Positions 6,230-9,606 of a stretch of DNA of 9,606 nt are shown here, one piece after another. Both the position numbers and the translations under genes were made by a program. Source of the DNA: Chloroflexota bacterium (lineage in GTDB: Bacteria; Chloroflexota; Dehalococcoidia; Lucifugimonadales; JADFKI01); contig JADFKI010000134.1 of assembly GCA_022565015.1 (NCBI GenBank), forward strand, positions 1-9,606, written 5' to 3'. The notes below the pieces were generated by a model. That model did not search any database. It saw nothing but the letters and a program-made list of their open reading frames with translations, and had not been told where the DNA came from. Every line of letters begins with the position of its first letter. Within the stretch, counting starts at the first letter, position 1.

Positions 6230-8182
6230 CTAACTCCTCTGCAAGGCGGTCGCCGCCGGACGGTTCTGGGGAAGCTCAGACCCGCCATATGGAACGAACC
6301 AACCAAGGTGTGTGGCCAATGGCGTTGTAGCTACGACGCGCAGGATGGTCCTGGTTACCACGATGGCCGAGAACATGCTTATCAACACACCGATTGCCAG
6401 GGTGAAGGCAAACCCCTGTACGATCGTCGTTCCAAGCTGGTTGGAGAAGTAGTACAGGATCGCGCACGTGATCAGTGTTGAGACGTTGCTGTCCCGTATG
6501 GCCGGCCACGCTCGATTGAAGCCTATGTTGATGGCGGATACCAGGGTCCTGCCGTTGCGTAGCTCGTCCTTCATGCGTTCGAAAATCAGTATGTTGGCGT
6601 CTACGGCCATACCCACGGAGAGTATCGTGGCGGCCACTCCCGATAGCGTGAGGGTGACCGTAACCTTGTAGACAGCCAGCACCAGCACCGCGTAAATCAC
6701 CAAGGCCAGTGCGGCGATCAGTCCGGGCAGGCGATAGTAGAACGCTATGAACAGGAAGACGAGTGCCATCCCCACGCCGCCCGCGACGACGCTCTTGGCC
6801 AGGGAATCTGCGCCCAGAATGGCATCGACGTCACGTTCCTGAATGAGCTCGATGGGAACGGGGAGCCTGCCGCCTTCGAGAAGAAACGACTTATCGCGGA
6901 CCTCCTCAATGGTGAAGTCCCGTCCCTGAATTATGGCCGTACCGGAGGTTATCGGCGAGGTGACTGTCGGCGCGATGAGCTCCTCGCCGTCCAGGAAGAT
7001 CGCGATGGCATCATTCGGGCTTCCGGCGATTTCCGTCGTCAGCTCGCCGAATAGACGGGTACCCACGGCGTCGAACTCGATGTTAATGATTGGCTGGTCG
7101 GTGGTTGCATTCAGACTCGGATAGGCTCGAGTCAGATTGTCGCCGGACAGACCGAAGTCCTCGTCGGAAAAGGCCAGCATCTCGGTGAAGCGCACGGTGG
7201 CGTTCTCGCCGACCGTAGCCTGCGCCAACTCCATTGTTAGCTCCGGCTGGCCGGGTTGCGGGGGAGCCGGCTGCCCAGTGGGAAGGAGCGGGTCGTCGCT
7301 GCTCTGTAAGGATGCGGGGAACGGGATGGCGAATCGATTCGTCTCGCCCAAACGCTGTATGAAGGGCCCTATCTGTTCCCACCTGAGTGTTTCGGCGCCC
7401 TCCAGGGAAATCTCAAGGCGGTTGGGCAGATCAAACTGACTATCCAACTGAGAGATACTAAGAATAAGCCCATCGATCACCTCCTGGAACTTGACCGCTC
7501 CCGCTTCGGTAAACTCGACCACCAAAACGGGCAAGGGCTCGGGCTCTTCCTCCGTATCCCCTCCTCCGAACGGTACGAGCTCTTCGCCCTCGGCCAGCTC
7601 GATGATATCCTCGAGGGACTCTTCTTCTTCGGCGGCCTCAGTCCCAGGCTCGTCGGATTCCGTAGTTTCCGCGGCCCTTAGCTCCTCCAACAGCAAATTC
7701 AAGTCACCGGCCGTAACGCTGACGATGTCCGCCGGTACGATAATACCTTCCTGCTCCAGGTCCCTGGGGACGTTGAACCTGCGATGCTTGAATTCAAGAC
7801 GGGCGGTCTCCCCAATAAGGGCCTTGGCCCTTCCAGGGTCCTGCACACCGGGAAGCTGGATTAGCAGCCTGTCCTCTCCTAATAGCTGAATCTTGGGCTC
7901 TCCCAGGCCGGAGGCGTTAACGCGGCGAAGGATGATCCGCTGGATACCCTCCATGTCGTCCCTATTGGGTGCTCGTTCCTCTCCCGTCAGTGGGTCGACG
8001 ACGGGCTGGGCCTGGTAGACCAGGTGACTCCCGCCCTGAAGGTCCAGGCCGAGCTTGAGGCCTAGCGGCGTGTCATCTCCAAACTTCGTGTCGCCTATGT
8101 TAAATGTCTGAAAGCCGAGCAACAGGCCGGCTAACAGCACCAGCAGGCTGATCGAAACCAGTGCCCTTGCGTTCCTACGCAC
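6230..8182 (-). CDS. secD: Protein translocase subunit SecD
   Basis: SecD (650 residues) is the larger half of the SecDF export motor. TM1 (about 7-24) is followed by the signature LGLDLQGGSHLVY (44-56), a long extracytoplasmic region, and five C-terminal membrane segments. Conserved pieces are LSGDNLTRA (345-353), IFLDGEELIAPTVTSPITSG (395-414), GGRLPVPIELIQERDV (437-452) with LGADSL (456-461), and GMAVDANILIFERMKDEL (524-541), where Asp528 matches the proton-carrying aspartate. Within the extracytoplasmic region are two low-complexity stretches: residues 171-220 (20 Asp/Glu, no Lys/Arg) and a Pro/Gln-rich run at about 301-315. They help explain why it is longer than compact SecDs. The start is GTG at 8182, overlapping the upstream gene by 8 bases, with GGAGG 5 bases before it. 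No yajC is visible nearby. Confidence 0.97.
   Translation of the reverse strand: MRRNARALVSISLLVLLAGLLLGFQTFNIGDTKFGDDTPLGLKLGLDLQGGSHLVYQAQPVVDPLTGEERAPNRDDMEGIQRIILRRVNASGLGEPKIQLLGEDRLLIQLPGVQDPGRAKALIGETARLEFKHRRFNVPRDLEQEGIIVPADIVSVTAGDLNLLLEELRAAETTESDEPGTEAAEEEESLEDIIELAEGEELVPFGGGDTEEEPEPLPVLVVEFTEAGAVKFQEVIDGLILSISQLDSQFDLPNRLEISLEGAETLRWEQIGPFIQRLGETNRFAIPFPASLQSSDDPLLPTGQPAPPQPGQPELTMELAQATVGENATVRFTEMLAFSDEDFGLSGDNLTRAYPSLNATTDQPIINIEFDAVGTRLFGELTTEIAGSPNDAIAIFLDGEELIAPTVTSPITSGTAIIQGRDFTIEEVRDKSFLLEGGRLPVPIELIQERDVDAILGADSLAKSVVAGGVGMALVFLFIAFYYRLPGLIAALALVIYAVLVLAVYKVTVTLTLSGVAATILSVGMAVDANILIFERMKDELRNGRTLVSAINIGFNRAWPAIRDSNVSTLITCAILYYFSNQLGTTIVQGFAFTLAIGVLISMFSAIVVTRTILRVVATTPLATHLGWFVPYGGSELPQNRPAATALQRS
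6234..6240 (-). promoter_or_regulatory. Ribosome binding site of secF inside the secD 3' end
   Basis: AGAGGAG, read on the minus strand, lies 7 bases before the secF ATG and within the last codons of secD. This supports both the chosen start and coupled secD-secF translation. Confidence 0.8.
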
Positions 8183-9606
8183 CGCTACCTCCAGATTCCA
8201 AGTTGATCCTAACCAGTTCGTAGGCCTCTTCCCTGTTCATTATGTCCTGGTTTGCCTGGGCTTCATGCACCAGATTCAAGAGCTCTCCGACCAGTCTTCC
8301 AGGGGCCAATGCAAACCTATCCATTATATCGTTACCGTCTACCAGTTTAGGAAGGGTTTCTGGTGTCTTTTGTCGTAGACCTTCATGCAGAATATATCCG
8401 ATGAGGGCCGTATGATCTCGCCACTCTTGCTCACCCAGGTTGGGGCCACGAGCCGCCAGATAGTCGGCCATATTTAAATACAGAACGTCTATTGCCGCGT
8501 CTCCTACGTCGCGATAGTAGCGGTATATCGCCTTTCCGCTGGGCATCTCGCCCTTCTGGGCCATCTGAGTCGGACGCAGGTGGTTCTGGACCATGAGCCT
8601 CGCCAGTGTAACGCCCCGGCCGCTGAATCGCAGTCGCTTCAGGATATTCTCGACGATCTCGGCGCCGACGGAGTGATGCCCCAGAAAACGGACCCTCCCG
8701 GTGCTCTCGACCGTCTTGGTGGCGGGCTTGGCCACGTCGTGGAGCAGGGCCACGACTTTGAGAAGGGTCAGCCTCGTGTGTCCGTCGCTGACCAGTTCAC
8801 GGAAATGGTCATCCAGTCCTTCGTACTCGGGCACCAGCTCGGTGACGGCGTTTTCGCCCTGGGAGCGGGCGAGGACCTCCTCGATCTTTCCGGTCGTCTC
8901 CACCAGGTGGTTGAACACGTCCCAATAGTGCTCCCTGGGCTGCGTTACCCCCTTGGCCTCCTCGAGCTCAGGTATGACATTACACAGCAGGCCCAGTCCG
9001 TCCAGCATGCGAATGGACTCGGGCGCGGCCGGACAGGCCATGATCTTGAGGAACTCGTCTTTGATCCTTTCCGGTGCTACTTGTGCTACGAGGGGCGCAT
9101 CGGAACGGATTCTGACAATCGCATCCTCAGAGAGGCGGAACTTCAGCTGAACTGATATGCGGACCGCCCTCAGCATCCGGGCCGGGTCGTCCTCGAATAC
9201 CTTCGGCCCCAGCGGTCGCACGATGCCCTCCCGCAGGTCGGATAGTCCACCGTAGGGGTCGAGGAGGCCTCGCCAGGGCGAGCCTGCAACGACCTCGGCC
9301 AGGGGGACCGCCATCGCGTCGACCGTGAAGTCCCGGCGGGCCAGGTCCTGGGAGATGCCTCGCGCCGCGCCGTTCAGGTCCACATAGGCGGGGCCCCCGT
9401 CAGACGACGGAATCACGACGCGCGCTATGTCCCACCCTTCGTGCAGCCGTAAGAAGCGACCGCCTAGCTGGTCTGCGAGCGGGCGCCCCGTTCTCTCGAC
9501 ATCTCCGGCCACCGCGATGTCGACGTCCTCGGTTTCACGGCCCAGCAGGGCGTCCCGCACGATCCCACCGACGAGAAAGCCCTCTATGCCCTGCGAGTCG
9601 AGAAGG
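8175..9606 (-). CDS. cca: CCA-adding-type tRNA nucleotidyltransferase with HD domain, N-terminus cut by window edge
   Basis: The frame is open through the right edge, so the first codons are missing; 476 residues are visible. It is a class II nucleotidyltransferase of the CCA-adding/poly(A) polymerase family, which builds or repairs the 3' CCA end of tRNA. Fragment numbering: FLVGGIVRDALLG (10-22) and EDVDIAV (26-32) with catalytic Asp27 and Asp29; RRDFTVDAMA (90-99); LLDPYGGLSDL (114-124); EDDPARMLRAVR (138-149). An HD phosphohydrolase-like domain follows, with HYWDVFNH (226-233), LLHDVAKP (287-294) and GHH (309-311), so metal-dependent phosphatase or phosphodiesterase activity is possible. 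The C-terminal segment is typical of the family. A GTG at 9560 falls inside the GG-x-VRD motif and cannot be the true start. A-adding or poly(A) polymerase activity cannot be excluded from motifs alone. The stop overlaps secD by 8 bases. Confidence 0.92.
   Translation of the reverse strand, partial: LLDSQGIEGFLVGGIVRDALLGRETEDVDIAVAGDVERTGRPLADQLGGRFLRLHEGWDIARVVIPSSDGGPAYVDLNGAARGISQDLARRDFTVDAMAVPLAEVVAGSPWRGLLDPYGGLSDLREGIVRPLGPKVFEDDPARMLRAVRISVQLKFRLSEDAIVRIRSDAPLVAQVAPERIKDEFLKIMACPAAPESIRMLDGLGLLCNVIPELEEAKGVTQPREHYWDVFNHLVETTGKIEEVLARSQGENAVTELVPEYEGLDDHFRELVSDGHTRLTLLKVVALLHDVAKPATKTVESTGRVRFLGHHSVGAEIVENILKRLRFSGRGVTLARLMVQNHLRPTQMAQKGEMPSGKAIYRYYRDVGDAAIDVLYLNMADYLAARGPNLGEQEWRDHTALIGYILHEGLRQKTPETLPKLVDGNDIMDRFALAPGRLVGELLNLVHEAQANQDIMNREEAYELVRINLESGGSGA
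8188..8192 (-). promoter_or_regulatory. Ribosome binding site of secD, deciding a GTG start
   Basis: GGAGG on the minus strand, inside the end of the upstream gene, is 5 bases from the GTG at 8182. It fixes the start and implies translational coupling with the nucleotidyltransferase gene. Confidence 0.75.

Noticed and set aside
8580..9155. Plus-strand open frame of 191 codons opposite cca
   Set aside because: It is antisense to the nucleotidyltransferase HD region, and its sequence mirrors that gene without any family features.
9558..9560. GTG at 9560 as the cca start
   Set aside because: The same frame continues upstream to the window edge and encodes FLVGGI, completing the conserved GG-x-VRD motif, so the true start lies outside the window.
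1..9606. Mobile element, defence island, CRISPR array or RNA gene
   Set aside because: No transposase, integrase, nuclease-helicase set, regularly spaced repeats, or tRNA/rRNA-like sequence was seen; nearly all the sequence is explained by seven ordinary genes.

Overview
The window is compact bacterial chromosome, GC-rich by eye, with seven protein genes in three blocks and no gap above about 210 bases. I see no rRNA, tRNA, CRISPR array, insertion sequence or phage gene. The gene content points to a member of Chloroflexota, perhaps a SAR202- or Dehalococcoidia-like lineage. The reasons are a soluble GAF/PAS histidine kinase with an excisionase-like helix-turn-helix, a DUF1932 oxidoreductase, and a cca-secD-secF cluster followed by a membrane-anchored DUF3105-like protein. 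This taxonomic call is inference from gene style only.

Left block (minus strand, 1-2485). A soluble sensor histidine kinase runs off the left edge; its ATP-binding domain is cut. It has its own well-formed sigma70-type promoter, with two 8-base direct repeats between the -10 box and the start codon. Upstream on the same strand is nfo, encoding endonuclease IV, with all nine metal-binding residues and its own promoter.

Middle block (plus strand, 2696-4631). Transcribed divergently from nfo is a two-gene unit: a 6-phosphogluconate/beta-hydroxyacid dehydrogenase-like protein with a DUF1932 C-terminal domain, then, 7 bases later, a zinc-dependent medium-chain alcohol dehydrogenase. They probably act in one catabolic route; the substrate cannot be read from the sequence.

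Right block (minus strand, 4671-9606). This is an operon-like run: a CCA-adding-type tRNA nucleotidyltransferase (its first codons lie beyond the right edge), secD (overlapping it by 8 bases), secF (3-base gap) and a small membrane-anchored DUF3105-like protein. SecD and SecF form the proton-driven membrane subcomplex that assists Sec translocation. The last protein would face the outside, so it may use or support the same export pathway, but its function is unknown.

Most of the window is ordinary housekeeping and metabolism. The points most worth a second look are the DNA-binding domain fused to a soluble histidine kinase with repeats at its own promoter, the low-complexity inserts in SecD, and the divergent DUF3105-like protein beside secDF. 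I found no convincing new defence, mobile or RNA-guided system.
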